NCBI GenBank assembly: GCA_940337035.1
Contig: CALNHX010005157.1
Location: 48,570-112,569, forward strand
Length of the DNA stretch: 64,000 bases
Source: Agriotes lineatus
Taxonomy: Eukaryota > Arthropoda > Insecta > Coleoptera > Elateridae
Direction of reading: 5' to 3'
Shown here: in pieces, positions 10,901 to 21,860 of the stretch
How positions within the stretch are numbered: the stretch's first letter is position 1
How the letters are laid out: every line of letters starts with the position of its first letter
Position numbers and translations under genes: made by a program
The notes under the pieces: model-generated
Told to the model about the DNA's origin: nothing
The model's database searches: none
Seen by the model: the letters and a program-made list of their open reading frames with translations, nothing else

Positions 10901-11649
10901 TTTACGAAGACGAATGTCAAAAATACCGTTTAGCAGATGAAACCACCATATTCACAGCAGAAGCTTACAGTATCCAAAAAAGTCTCATACGAATATTGAA
11001 CAGCTCAAATAACAAATTCTTAGTTCAATCAGATTCATTAAGTGTACTCACCAGCCTACAAAATACATCAAATCATCCAATAATATCGGATATTCGAGAG
11101 CTTCTACAAAACTCAAGCAGTCATAACAAAGACGTATACCTAATGTGGATACCATCTCACATTGGCATAAAAGGCAACGAAAAAGCTGACCGGGCGGCAA
11201 AATCCGCTACAGAAGTAGAAAATGTAATAATGGAAAATCAATATTATCAAGACGTAAAACAACACACAAAGAAAATTATACTGGAACAATGGCAGACCGA
11301 ATGGAATAATAGTAACCAAAACAAACTTAGAACAGTAAAACCAACGACAAAACCATGGACCACTACAGTACCCCGCCAACAACAAGTGACGCTGACTAGG
11401 CTAAGAATAGGACACTCCCGCATTACGCACTCACACGTATTCCAAAGAGAAGACCCGCCAACATGTAACACCTGTAACACCAGAATCACCATTGAGCATC
11501 TAATAATCCATTGTACAAATTTTGAACAAGAAAGAAGAACAGCGGGAATTACATCAAACAACCTCGCAGAAATCCTAAACAACGACAGTTCCAACACAGA
11601 GAAACTCATGCACTTTATGCAACTTACTGGACTATCAAATAAAATATAA
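7975..11649 (+). CDS. ORF2 polyprotein: endonuclease, reverse transcriptase, RNase H
   Basis: An uninterrupted frame of 1,224 codons. Endonuclease: NWNCNG at residues 6-11, LQETR with Glu35, GGVAILI, LLGDFNAH with Asp132/Asn134 and SDH with Asp207/His208. Reverse transcriptase: motif A FFDLERAFD with Asp578, motif B GVPQGSILS, and YVDD at 666-669. RNase H: FTDAS (Asp963), TAEAYS (Glu996), QSDSL (Asp1020) and WIPSHIGIKGNEKADRAAK (Asp1072). A CNTCNT...EHLIIHC zinc-binding motif follows at about 1164. All catalytic residues expected are present. The frame opens directly after an in-frame TGA (7972-7974), overlaps the ORF1 stop, and the first ATG I found lies after the endonuclease, so expression probably depends on ORF1 translation. 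It would nick target DNA and copy the element's RNA. Confidence 0.9.
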   Translation, partial: LKFIINWNCNGFFTRLEEIKLLLTDKSLQCICLQETRLKPNQNANIRGYTIYRKDRTTGDLASGGVAILIQNNLTSRQINLNTNLETIAVEVTSTFKLTICNIYIPPNQPLHSQTIENIINQLPVPYILLGDFNAHNQIWGSTYTDQRGKILGQLLENDNIDIINDSSPTHFTLATGKFSIIDLVFCHPTLTPLLQFSTLNDLHNSDHFPIILRTLTQIPQDIPPKWNLKAANWSLFQELITHKMNNITHTDNIDKQMESFTNIIREAAEEAIGRKTNTIPRSVPWWNKSCAQAVKERKRAFNLLKKHHTTENLITFKRARAAAKRTLKESRQTSWKKYVSDIKNDTTQTEIWSKIRRIKGVTTAHKITCLEENGKIISDPKEISNCLAKTFQNNSSNMHYGKQFLTYKQHKEAETLEIEDDQTNPINNKFTTAELTKALEKSKNSSPGHDEISYEMIRHFPENAKQYLLALYNKIWNENTFPVAWKKAIVIPILKANKNRLDPTNYRPITLTSCMCKTLEKRINYRLKWYLETNHLINNLQGGYRTGYSTMDQLISLDSEINDAFANKQHMIAIFFDLERAFDTTWNHHIIESVLSYGLKGHIVHFIQNFLNQRQFQVRIGNTISEMFTQENGVPQGSILSTTLFNIAINKIDETIQMPTKSSLYVDDLVIYCKGKRLSSIRKNLQTTVKKLEDWCAKTGFSFSTTKTKSIHFCKLQHCNLNPKIILNKKEIQYATTIKYLGLQLDRKLTWKQHLRHLKSECMRTMNVIKYLAHTNWGAEKEVLLNLYRAIIRSKIDYGAIIYSSATPTTLKIIDPIHHTGIRIATGAFRTSPVQSILVEAGEPPLRIRRDNAILAYAIKIAAYPKNPAYQYVHKESLITTLNNPSKQFSTRLQHLKSKYNIQFPPIEILNPNKIPPWTMPPPKIILDLSKYPKHDTHPGIFKSKYNEIINSLSSYKHIFTDASKMGNATGAAYIYEDECQKYRLADETTIFTAEAYSIQKSLIRILNSSNNKFLVQSDSLSVLTSLQNTSNHPIISDIRELLQNSSSHNKDVYLMWIPSHIGIKGNEKADRAAKSATEVENVIMENQYYQDVKQHTKKIILEQWQTEWNNSNQNKLRTVKPTTKPWTTTVPRQQQVTLTRLRIGHSRITHSHVFQREDPPTCNTCNTRITIEHLIIHCTNFEQERRTAGITSNNLAEILNNDSSNTEKLMHFMQLTGLSNKI

Positions 11650-11721
11650 TACTATAGTACCGGGGCTAATAACCTATGTAGTTGATGCCTGAATATTAAT
11701 AAAAAAAAAAAAAAAAAAAAA

Positions 11722-12357
11722 CCTTTGTTATTTTTATGGTTGATATTTTCTGAAAGCAGATAACTTAATACTCAGCGTATATTACGAATATTAATTGATT
11801 ATTTAATGTATGAGCTACTACTAAATATTAACAATTTTATACCCCCTTTTAATAAGAAAGATATCAGCGAATTATGTATCATAACTCCTTCAGGGCCAGT
11901 GGTTTCACCGTGAAACCGTAAATTCCAACTCACTGCTAAATACTTCCCAGTGGCATTCTGGTCACATACTTTTCACTAGTTTGTAGCTGAGTTTCGGTAT
12001 TGCAGTTTATTAAAAGTTTGACAGATGAGGTCTTCTGTTATGGCTATTAGAAAATATGGCAAATAAGTATAAAAATCACAAAGAACATACTTCAGTTGTT
12101 ACGCATAGACAAAGATGTTTCACTAACTTGAACTAAAATGTAGCGTTTCAATCATGGTTTCACAGCTAGATCAACTTAGAACAAGGGTTCGTAAAGATAA
12201 TAATGTAGTTTGGAGGAAAAGTTTATATTATTACTTATTTCCTTCTTTATTTACTTCTTGAACCGTGCCTGTAAACTTTCCTGAGAATGTGGATTCCCCC
12301 TTTTCGTTGTTTTCTACCAGAGAGTTTTTTTAACTTTGATTTTCAAACAAACTTATA
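11722..12357. other. AT-rich stretch, nothing recognised
   Basis: Only a short GGTTTCAC/GTGAAACC palindrome near 11,900 was seen. Confidence 0.4.
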
Positions 12358-12742
12358 CAGGGTGATTCAAAATTGCACTGAACAAATATATGTGGGCGTT
12401 ATTCTATAGTAAAAAGTATAAAAAATAAGCATGCATTCCAAAATAAATGATTTCAAGTTGTTTCTTTAGTAGAATTTGTAGTAACTGTTCGAAGTGATAT
12501 CTTTCTTCTGAATCACTCATAATAATTTTGACAGTTGCAAGTAAAACATACAGATAATGAAAACCAAATACCAGCCTACTAAATCTAAACGTTTTAAAAA
12601 CGAATTTCTATATTTAATTCTTTAATCAAGGATATCTTTGAAATGAATGATTTTAGGACATACGGTAATTAGAGTTTTTCTCTTATTTTTTGATGCAGAA
12701 TAACGCCCTTATATTTGTTTCGTGTAATTTTGAAACGCCCTG
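12358..12742. mobile_element. TA-flanked MITE, 385 bp, about 50-bp terminal inverted repeats
   Basis: The left end CAGGGTGATTCAAAATTGCA... continues through ACAAATATA and GGGCGTTATTCT. The right end is the reverse complement with a few changes (AGAATAACGCCC, TATATTTGTT, AATTTTGAAACGCCCTG). Both ends are flanked by TA, the target of Tc1/mariner-type transposases. No ORF inside, so it is non-autonomous. Confidence 0.75.
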
Positions 12743-12783
12743 TATACAATGCAATGAAGGTGTAATATTATATTACAAACCTA

Positions 12784-12898
12784 GGTAGAAAGTGTTTTAT
12801 TACTGTCGAGAGATGACATAATTAACCAAGACGCGTAACGTCGAGGTTAACTTTATCGCGAGGCAGGAATGAAACGTTTCACCGTGGCATGTGTACTA
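12784..12898. repeat. Hairpin MITE (inverted copy of the element at 2,611)
   Basis: Shares with 2611-2708, in reverse orientation, GTAGAAAGTG, ATTACTGTCGAGAGAT, TTAACTTTATC, AGGAATGAAAC and TTTCACCGT. The palindrome is less regular because of an insertion (GACGCGTAACGTCGAGG) near its centre. Confidence 0.6.
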
Positions 12899-12976
12899 TC
12901 TTATTCACAACTACTTTACTTCAAACGATAATTGGAAAAATTGATTTGACTAGTACAGTGCTGCGAAAATATATTG

Positions 12977-13018
12977 CCATGACAGCGGGAATAAATGACT
13001 TCCCACCCGCTGTCATGG
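12977..13018. repeat. Perfect 13-bp inverted repeat
   Basis: CCATGACAGCGGG at 12,977-12,989 and CCCGCTGTCATGG at 13,006-13,018 form a stem with a 16-nt loop. ACTTCCC and GGGAAGT around it add a second possible stem. Its role is unknown. Confidence 0.6.
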
Positions 13019-15354
13019 TGATCTACTTCCCGATCGGGGTGGGAAGTAAAAGTTGGTAATGGCTCATTTTCCACCTTTTTAAAAGTCAGTAATGACCTTA
13101 TGACATATGTGGTTGCGAATAAAAACTATTACCAGCTACAAATTCTTCTGGAGCTCTACTCCAGTGCTTAGTGATCCCTACATATCAAATTTGAAGCCAA
13201 GAAATAAATTTAGTTGGCTTTTAGGAAAATGCACTCTATAAGAAAGGATGTATCCAAAAATGTCAATATAGGTGGGATAAATTTGATAATGTTTAAGCTT
13301 ATCTTTGTGTTGCCTATAAGTTTATGTTTATAATTTAATCTTAGTCAATTTAAATTGTCCTATTAATTTAATTTGGATATTCAAAATTATTTATGCTAGC
13401 TTCTGTAGATACACTTGACTGGAAATTAGAGTGGATTCATTTTATCTAGATTGCTTATTCTGAAATTTGATGTTCCGATTTTAATTATGACAATTCAAAA
13501 CTTCTGTCAAATAGTATGTTAAACTATTTCTGAAAATTCAATTACAAATACTTGATCGTTAAATTTTTATATGACAATATCAAATAATAAGTGCTACCTT
13601 AATTAAAATTAATCTTTAGTTTGTTTCAGTTGTTATGTAATACCTGGATTCATCCACCTTTCATCCAACTTAGCACTCCTTTGCTGAAACCCATTCGTTC
13701 CACTCTGAAACCTATCACTCCACAACTGCTCTGCTCAAAACCTCGATGAAGGCCTAAACTGTCCACCAAATTGCCAAAAATGTTCAGAACCAGGAACCCA
13801 GGAACCTAATCTGCCCCACGAATCCGCCTACACAGCTCCACCACAGCAAAAATCCAAACAGACCTCGTTCGTAGTTCCATTACTTTAATACTCAATCCAA
13901 ATCATTCATTTGAATTCCGTTACAGATTAACACCAAGAATCCAGACCAGAAACAAACCCCACAAATACACTCACTCCATTCACGACGTCCCTGTGATTCT
14001 CTTCTTTTATAAATTGTTACTTGTTATCCAATTCAATCAATGCCAAATGTCAAACGCAATCTTATAATAAATCCAATTCAGTAGCTCCCTCCTTTTATTT
14101 GCTTTTATAAATAATAAATGTTTTAGTTTAGTCTTCTCGCCACATTCTTTATTTTCCTCCATATAGTCTGCGTACCTTCCATTCTTTTAACACTTTATAT
14201 TTTAACCTTTTTTAACACCACACAAATTTTATCTTAAACTTTTAACCTTTCTATATGCCAAAAATGTTTTGAAAACTTTTAAAAGGGTTTATTTATTAAT
14301 TTATTATGACAAAAATTGATTAGATGCTTTTCGTTTCAAATTTTCTTATATTGATAAAAACAAACTCCTTAGCGATTTTACTTAGTTTCTCCATCCAACA
14401 CACTATAAAAGCTTTTTATTTGATTACTACCTACCACGTTCAATAGTCTATTCGAAAAAGTGTTTGTCATCATTTTCCAATTTCATTTTTGATATTAAAT
14501 TAAGTTTGAATCCTTCTGTTTCTCAATCAGTTTCATATTATTAAATTATAAATTCTATTTTCTTTATTTAATAAATGCATCTTAATAATTTTAATATCCA
14601 ATCTACATCTGAATTGGTTTTTATAATTTTTAATTACTGTAATCTTTTAATCCTATTAATCTGATTTCTTAGGCCCCCGATATCATAACAATTGTATAAG
14701 GTTAGACCTGAATAAAGCAGTATATGCCAAACAAACTCATAAAACGGAGGTACAACGTTTGGGTACGAGTTAATGAAAGAAGTTATATCATCGTAATCAT
14801 AGAGCTTAGATGGATATTTTCTTTCAGGTATTATATATATATGCTGCTGAATAATTTCAAAAAAATAACACATATTCCAGTGGTACCGTACGAGAGACTG
14901 AGTTGAAAGCAGCCAAAAATTTTAAAAACTGGTAGGAATCGTTATCACAATATAACAGCTGTAAATAGATGGACAAAACGGTAATATGATTTTCCAGTAA
15001 TTTTAATAATCCTACAGATGTGAAAAAAGCAAAACAAAGAGGCAAATATGGAACTTATTGGTTGTGCCATACTTGTCAACAATTACAATAGAACATGTTT
15101 GACAATGCAGATATGTGCAAAAGCAAAAAATTATGACATTTTAAAGACGTAACAGTTGTAAACGCCCATACTGCATTTTGTGAAAAGACGGGAAGAAAAA
15201 AAAATGGTTTTGAAGAATTCTCGGTTGGCTGGTATTCATTAGCGTAACTAGGATTTTTGGCTGGGGAGGGCCATATCCCCCCAACCATTGTTAATACCTA
15301 TACCTATGAAGACCTGGATTGGATACATTTTCGTATAAAGTTATTTGTTTGTTT
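13019..15354. other. Non-coding; C/T/A-rich, G-poor strand at about 13,640-14,160
   Basis: No gene seen. The segment 13,640-14,160 is depleted in G on the plus strand (many CCA, CAC and TCC words), unlike its surroundings, with no frame that looks coding. It may be an unrecognised old repeat. Confidence 0.35.
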
Positions 15355-15556
15355 ATACTTTTAAAGGCGAAGGAAGTATTGCAATCGCGAAAAAATCAAC
15401 TTCCGAGATTTCTTAAGATCTTCACGTTTCAGGGTCCCTAGATGACGAAAAACAGGTTTTCTCAATTCCGTGTGTCTGTCAGTCTGCCTGTTGACGGTAA
15501 GTATAACTTAAAAACTATTTGTTGGAGGATGACGATATTTTGCATTCGAATTATAT
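15355..15556 (-). repeat. Dispersed GACA-type repeat, 3' fragment (minus strand)
   Basis: Reverse complement of the block at 45.48-45.66 kb: AAGGAAGTATTGCAATCGCG, CTTCACGTTTCAGGGTCCCTAG, GACGAAAAACAGGTTTTCTC, CTGTCAGTCTGCCTGTTGAC and AACTATTTGTTGGAGG. The SINE at 15,566 abuts its end. Confidence 0.7.
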
Positions 15557-15565
15557 GCAGAGAGC

Positions 15566-15783
15566 GTGTGGCCGGCTGGTAAAGTGCCTGCACAGCAGCC
15601 AGCAGGTAGTGGGTTCGAGCCCCACACCCGGACATGGGTAATATCGAACGCTGTCCGGCCATCATACGAATGCCTTTGGTATTCGTGACCCCAGCCGCGG
15701 CTTAAGATGGTTTATAAAACCACACCCATTGTGTGGAAGTAACAGGCTCTTAGCCTGTATTAAGAGGGAGAAGAAGAAGAATT
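15566..15783 (+). mobile_element. tRNA-derived SINE with GAA tail
   Basis: The head contains box A-like TGGCCGGCTGGTAAAGTG and box B-like GGGTTCGAGCCCC (about 15,571-15,630), the internal RNA polymerase III promoter elements of tRNA. An unrelated body of about 130 bp follows, then a GAAGAAGAAGAA tail at about 15,772-15,783. The spacing between the boxes is tRNA-like. It directly adjoins the 3' end of the minus-strand Jockey-like element. Confidence 0.75.
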
Positions 15784-16052
15784 ATTTATTTATTAATAAG
15801 TAACAAAACGGGTAAAGACCCAATTACAATGTTACAGAAACTACGGAAATCAAAACAAAATTCACTAAAAACTAAAAAAATAAAAATATTATTATTACTT
15901 CTAAGCAACCAATCTGTCAGGATCAACACTTGTATTGTACTAAAAGCATGACTTTATTTCTGATAATGCATATCGATGAGCCAAACATGTCTATGTCGCA
16001 CGTAGAAACAACTTTATTAGCAATATATAACATTTTTATGCGCATGTCCGTT

Positions 16053-17960
16053 CTAGAAAAAGGTATGTAGAACGTGACGACGGGGCCTATAACATATATC
16101 AGGTACATACAAATTAATTAAAGCCAGCAAATTGGAGCAGTCTATAACACCACTTACGAGTTTGTATAAGAACAAAAGAGCATCAATTTCCCTTCTTTTA
16201 ACCAACTTGGTAATTCCAAATTCGAAGCGCAAGTCACTGTATTCATGAAAAAGCGGATATCGATGGTGCTTTTTAAAACAAAGATATTTAATGAATTTAT
16301 TCTGGACAGTCTCTATTTTATTTTTATACAGCAATATTCCTGGGTCCCAGACAATACAAGAAAATTCTAATTTGGATCTAACAATAGAGTTATACAGTAT
16401 TATACAAGGTTTTATACTGGTAAATTCGGAAGTGGCTCTCATCAGGAATCCTAGATTCCTTAGTGCAGCACTTGTAATGTTATCCCAAGTTAACGTAGGA
16501 TTGAATGTTACGCCCAGGTCCCGAATAATATGTGCCCTACTTAAGAGTTGATCTTGCATTTTATAACTAAAGTTTATTTTATTAATTTTTAGTGTAAATG
16601 TCATAATCTTGCATTTATTAACATTAAATAGGAGCTCATTATCAATACTCCACTTGACAATCGAAGTAAGGTCGAGCTGTAACAAATTACAATCATCATA
16701 GGATCGAATTTCTCTATAGATTTTAAGGTCGTCAGCAAAAAGAAGGGAACTTGAGTACCCTATATGTAGTGGCAAGTCATTTATAAAAACAGATAACAGC
16801 AAAGGTCCCAAGTTGCTGCCTTGGGGTACCCCTAAGGGAGTTTTAAAATGATCAGAAGTTAAACCGTGAAACATAACAAACTGAGCTCGATCTTGTAAGT
16901 ACGATTTAAATAAGCTTACTAGGTTTAGATCACAACCAATTAAATATAACTTGTGTAAAAGGATGTCGTGCTTTACTTTGTCGAACGCTTTCGCAGTCTG
17001 TGTAAATTACATCGATCTGACTACTCCGATCCAAAGCTTCGCTAACATAATTAGTAAAAGTGACTAAATTTGTTTCGACAGACCGTCCCTTTACAAAGTT
17101 ATGCTGTTCTGCAGAGATGTGCGGTTTAAAATAAAAAGATAAATATTTACATAACAAAGATTCAAATATTTTTGCCGGTGTAGAAAGAATAGCTATAGGT
17201 CTATAATTTTCAATATTTGATTTATTACCAGATTTGTGAATTGGTGTGACACTTGATAATTTCCATTGGTGAGGAAATGTGTAAGTTTTTAATATTAAAT
17301 TAAATAGAATATGTAAAGGAGTCTTAAAAAAATCACGGCACGCTTTGTATATATATGGTGGTATCTGATCAGGACCGCAGGACTTCTTCGGCTTCAATGC
17401 CTTCAGAGCGTTATCAACATCCGCCAAATCGAAGGAAGGCACAGATATAGTATTATTTGAGTAATTATTTACTTGTGGGGTTAAATACTCTAAGCTGTAT
17501 GAGAAACTCTGATTAAAAACTGAAGAAAAACAGGCAGCAAAGTTACTTACAATATCGCTAGGACCCTTTATTTCAGAACTACCACGGTAAAACTTTTGAT
17601 CAGAACTGCCAGAATTGCTTTTATTTTTAACAAAATTCCAAAAAGAATTAATGTTTAATGTAATATTATTTTGTATTGTTTGTATATAATTTGGATATGC
17701 CACAGAGGCTTTTTTTTTACAGATAGCCCTTAATCGCTTAAACTCGACCAAATGATACTCAGATTTGTTTTTATTCTTATGATGTAAATTTTTTAATTTT
17801 ACATCATTTACTAGTTCCTTGGTGAACCATATAGGGAAAGATTTAGAGGTTGATGAAGATGCTGATACTTTAGGAACACACTGGTTCATTACTTCGTATA
17901 TTTTCTTATAAAAAAATGTCAACAGCTTCCACAGGATTGTTATAATCTTTCAAAAAATTC
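16053..17960 (-). pseudogene. Reverse transcriptase of the Jockey-like element
   Basis: The upstream half (17,922-16,930) has the thumb/finger blocks: KSCGPDQIPPYIYK, WKLSSVTPIHKSGNKS, NYRPIAILS and EQHNFVKGRSVETNL. At about 16,990 reading breaks inside motif A: after VIYTD the frame shifts and the continuation (AKAFDKVKHD) is found in another frame, consistent with a 2-nt loss. The downstream half (16,874-16,053) has GVPQGSNLGPLLLSVFINDL (motif B) and LLFADDLKIY (motif C with the Asp pair), then the C-terminal domain. A T-run indel near 17,905 is another break. The catalytic Asp pair survives but no full protein can be made. Confidence 0.8.
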
Positions 17961-17999
17961 CAATATATTTCACTCAAAAGGTTGTACATACACAAAAAG

Positions 18000-18865
18000 T
18001 CAGCTCTCTTTATAATGATAGCGATTAGAAATGTTCTGATAACTTGAATTAAATTTATGGCATTTAATTTCCAGATTTATTAATAAAGCAGGATGAAATT
18101 CATTATCAAGGGGAACCAGTGGCGTATCCTCAGCGTTTGCTCTGATAGTGTTATTACTTAATACAAGGTCAAGTGTCTTATTATTAGTATTTAAGATATT
18201 GTTATATTGCTGTGCATTAAGAAAACATAAGAGCTGATATAGTCGTTTAGTTATTACAGAGCAGTTTGTGAGGTCGGTGCTAGTTCCTTTTACTTCAGGA
18301 ATGTTGTAATCACCCAGCATTATTATCTCAGCGTTAATAAATATTTCCCTATTTTCTAATTGTTCAAATAATTGACAGAAGTCATGTAGTCCCGAACGGG
18401 GAGGAAAGTAACTATTACAAATGATATACTTTTTACAATACAAATCACATTCTACAATTATGGTTTCAGTACTGCCCTCAGTAGGTATTTCTTTTGAGCG
18501 AAACTTTTTGTTGACCGCTATTAGTACCCCGCCTCCACGAGTTTTGTTAGTTTGAACCACATTCCGACCGGACCTGTGCAGTTGTGCACTGTAAAACGAC
18601 TATCAAATAATTCACTATTATTTACATCTGCGTTTAGCCCGGTCTCTGTTAATGCTATTATGTCATAATTTGTAATTGCCAAGTTTTGCAAGAATGTATG
18701 TGTTTTCGTACGCAAACCCCTGACATTTTGGTAATAAATATTATTTTTTTTTAATTTCATAAAGATATTGTTAATGGCAAACTGATTTCTCGAGCAAAGG
18801 AAAAATAAACTAAAAAAATATAAATGAAAAAAGGCACTATAATAGAAACCAAAAGAGATAAACAA
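18000..18865 (-). pseudogene. Endonuclease of the Jockey-like element
   Basis: Two overlapping minus-strand frames carry one APE-type endonuclease. The first has IYYQNVRGLRTK and IIALTETGLN with the catalytic Glu. A shift near 18,575 moves reading to the second frame, with TRGGGVLIAVN, NSYFPPRSGL, IIMLGDYNIPE, TLDLVLSNN and DNEFHPALLI. The last block normally reads SDH; here Glu-Phe-His replaces it, so the terminal Asp is not evident. Confidence 0.75.
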
Positions 18866-19139
18866 ATATGCACGTAAGTGTAGGTGTATAGCATACCATC
18901 ACCACTCGTAAAATTTATGCTTTAGCAATTAAATTATCGAGATCACCCATGGTTTTGATTGTATATTTATGATTGTTTATATTCACGAATGTAACACCAT
19001 CATGTGTCCAAGTATTCTTAAATCCAAAACGGTCAGTAGCATTGTTGAGCAAATTAACACGGTTTCTAGTTAGGTCCTCCCTGATTTGAATCCCGGTACC
19101 CTTTAGTTTTTTCTTGGCGCCAAAGACTATAGAACGGTA

Positions 19140-19412
19140 TCAGTAACTAGTAAACTTAATAATAATGCCGCGAGGTCTATTATCTTGGTTTTGTTTACCA
19201 ACACGATGGCACCGGTCAATATGGTTTCTGGTGATAGGCAAGTTCAGCTGATTAGTGATGACCTGGAGAACTTTATCTTCCACAATTTCACCTGGTTCCT
19301 CCTTTATGCCAAAAATTCGGAGACTATTGCGGCGAGTATATTGTTCTAATGTATCCAGGCCACTTCGAAGTTCCTCGTTTTCTTTTTCAAGTCTTGCTAC
19401 CTTCGCATCCAT
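19140..19412 (-). pseudogene. ORF1-like coiled-coil RNA-binding fragment
   Basis: The 90-residue frame starts with a heptad-like charged helix (MDAKVARLEKENEELR), followed by LEQYTRRNSLRIFGI, a block typical of retrotransposon ORF1 proteins in which a coiled coil leads into an RNA-binding fold. It continues through HRVGKQ, the usual position of a conserved HR-G motif, and stops at 19,140. It lies upstream of the endonuclease on the same strand, as expected for ORF1. Confidence 0.65.
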
Positions 19413-19779
19413 TGATTTGCATTTTTCTTGGAGCTCGGTTAATTTTTAGTTAATTTTGTTCATGATTTGTGTCGATAATATATCTGACAGTTTTTATATG
19501 AAGGCTTGATCAAACAAGAGACCCTCCACTACTTCCTTGCTTAAAGCAACAATATCTTCCTTCTGACACTGTGTAAAAACCATTCTGGAACTTGTAATTT
19601 ATCAAGGTGACCACGAACCAGCAACAATAACGAGGAGCGAACAACAATACGTCTACACAGCTGAGCGGTTCATAGTAAGTCGTCCTGGCATGAAACCGAG
19701 AAAATATCCAAGGTGAGGACCTTAAAATATAAAATTTCGTTCTTTTCTCTTTTAACTTAAAACGTATTCACTTATATCA

Positions 19780-19950
19780 AAGTAATATATTACACATATT
19801 TAGGTTTTTCCCCTTGACGATAAAGGGAATATTTTGAACCCAACATATACAGAGTGAGCACCTTCTTTATTTCTTTATTTTTGCTTTAACTGAGAGAACA
19901 TAAAAGTAGCAATGTACACATAGCTCAGGCTTTACCCTTGACGTAAATGG
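19780..19950 (-). repeat. Fragment of the dispersed GACA-type repeat
   Basis: In reverse orientation it shares TTAGGTTTTTCCCCTTGACG, AACATATACAGAGTGAG, TTTTTGCTTTAACT and CTCAGGCTTTACCCTTGACG with the internal modules of the copies at 33 and 38 kb. Confidence 0.6.
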
Positions 19951-20699
19951 AACCCAATAGATAGAGAGTAAATGTTGTAGCAGAAACAAAAAGGGAAACG
20001 AATAAGTGCGTTGTGTTTAATGCAGCTGCATTGCAAAACTTCGAAGGGTCCTGCGTGGCCGCATGGGACGAACGGTCATTAATTTACTTATCATTGATGT
20101 TTACTAGATCACAATCGCTAACTATTGTTTCGGTGATCATGGCTAACTGCACGTCTTAATGACAACCAAAAGCCTTTGATGGTCATTTTAAGGCAAACGG
20201 TTGATTTTACGCTTATGAACTAACAGCACTTTATTTTTGCCCGTTTTAATTTCTTTTTAAATAATAATCTAAAATTAAAAAAAAATACATACACTAAAGT
20301 TAGAACTAAGAAAATTTTTCAGAGATACGTAAAGTGTATCGTATAGTCAAGTACGGTTTATGAAAATTATTCCACTAGTGCATTATATAATACTAAGTGT
20401 GCGTGCCAAAATTAAAATCAATATCTTTACATTTGTAGAAATTAACAAAAATAATAAATTGAACTTCAAGTCCCTATAACCTCTTACTGGAGGGACTTTG
20501 TACTAAGGTATATTAGATTTAATTGGTTTATTATAACCTAAGGAATATATGACCAATCGGCGTCTCATTCTTTTTGGGACACCCTTTACAGACAAGCATT
20601 TAGTTTGACACTGACAGCTGACGTAAGGGTATTTTACAATATTAGCAAAATAATGTTTACTTTATTGCAGCAAAACTGTCGTAAATAGTAATTTATGAT

Positions 20700-20830
20700 A
20701 TAGTCGTACATAAAAGTAATATTTTCCACATATTTTAGGTTTTTACCCGTGACGAAAATAGGAGTACTTTGGACCCAACAGATACACGGTGAGCAACTTA
20801 AAAATATTTTTTTCTTTTTCCTTTGATATT
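20700..20830 (-). repeat. Fragment of the dispersed GACA-type repeat
   Basis: Shares TTTTAGGTTTTTACCCGTGA, TTTGGACCCAACAGATACAC and GGTGAGCAACTTAAAA with the reverse complement of the modules near 33,500. Confidence 0.6.
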
Positions 20831-21424
20831 TCCAAATGTTTAATATTCAGTTCCAAGGAAAGCTCTTTACAGTTCCTTTTACATCTCGTGCTGCTTTCAA
20901 CTAGATTTGTACAAGTGGATTAAACTTAATAATTCCATACCCACTATGTAATTGTTACGTTCCAATGTTCCACATCGTTTTTACTGTATGTTCTATATAT
21001 TCCCCATCACATGGAAAGCTCCATCTTTTACAATACTGGCTATTTCTACCACTGTTCTTTACTCATCTATCGAATAGTTTTTAGATTTGCTCTTCAAAAA
21101 CTCAGAAACTGCCTCTATATCCATGCGAACTGTTTGTTCTTAATTATTATATTCATGAGTACGTTTGCAGAAATATTCTCGTCTATTTTGGCAATTATTC
21201 GTTAGAATCAGTCTAAGAAACAATTGCCAAAATGTTACGTTTTTCTCACTTGCACCTTTGAGTAAATATAATGGCCTGAATTTGTGGACTTTCTTATTTA
21301 TTAAATCCATTTATTTTATCTTTGGAAGGTGATTTATTAAATGATGGTTATTTTATTCCTACTGCAGGTCATATTTTCCCCATATTTTGTCCATCTAGAA
21401 AATAAATTTTCGATAATAGCTATT

Positions 21425-21545
21425 TAAGTAACAAGGAATGTAAGGACCTATTAACATTTGAGGTAGAGAAGTACAAGCCAAGACGAAGTCGCGGCTTGTT
21501 GCCTGCCGAAAATGTTAATAGGCGATACATTCCGAGTTATATTAT
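21425..21545. repeat. Hairpin element with about 36-bp arms
   Basis: The left arm TAAGTAAC..GGAATGTA..CCTATTAACATTTG mirrors the right arm AAAATGTTAATAGG..TACATTCCGAGTTATATTA. An inner CAAGCC/GGCTTG stem brackets a GC-rich loop. Confidence 0.65.
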
Positions 21546-21546
21546 T

Positions 21547-21860
21547 ATATTTTTCCCGCTGCTTGTCGAAATTTTCCTAGATTTTTGAAAAAATTGTTTG
21601 GTGTGTCACCTGTCACGAGGATAAATGTTCGTGAGTCGTGTTACCTGTGAGTGTCCCATGTCACATAAACACTTGCAATTTATAAACAAAACGTCTAAAT
21701 CTGCATCTTGATTTGCTAATTTGATTATCCTAGGAACTTAATAATAATATTAAGTTCCGTTGTCAACAGAAAGCAGCAAACAAATATAATCATCAACTTA
21801 CACGTTTTTTTACTAAGGCTGTATCACTGACTTACATGATCAGCAGCGGGAAAAAATATT
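21547..21860. repeat. Element with about 20-bp terminal inverted repeats
   Basis: TATTTTTCCCGCTGCTTG on the left mirrors CAGCAGCGGGAAAAAATATT on the right. It directly follows the hairpin at 21,425. No ORF. Confidence 0.45.

Larger units (their letters stand above)
6010..11721 (+). mobile_element. Nearly intact I-clade non-LTR retrotransposon
   Basis: The unit has a long AT-rich leader, ORF1 with a CCHC knuckle, ORF2 with endonuclease, reverse transcriptase and RNase H, a short 3' UTR and a 21-nt A-run at 11,701-11,721. RNase H after RT is the hallmark that places it in the I group rather than Jockey/CR1. ORF2 is free of stops. The 5' end is approximate: it lies somewhere between 5,841 and about 6,450. 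No target duplication was found by eye. Confidence 0.85.
15784..19450 (-). mobile_element. Decayed Jockey-like non-LTR retrotransposon
   Basis: Reading on the minus strand from about 19,450: ORF1-like coiled coil, endonuclease, reverse transcriptase, then a 3' UTR ending in AATAAATAAATAA at 15,784-15,797. No RNase H is seen. At least four frame disruptions separate the coding blocks. Jockey or a close CR1-group relative is the best guess from FADD in the RT and the ORF1 style. Confidence 0.8.
19451..21424. other. Non-coding; contains two small dispersed-repeat fragments
   Basis: Apart from the minus-strand fragments at 19,780-19,950 and 20,700-20,830, no feature was recognised. Confidence 0.4.

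Noticed and set aside
11140..11609. Minus-strand frames over the RNase H region
   Set aside because: They are shadows of the strongly supported plus-strand ORF2.
20560..20620. End of another TA-type MITE (GGGACACCCTTTACAG)
   Set aside because: No matching inverted end was found nearby.
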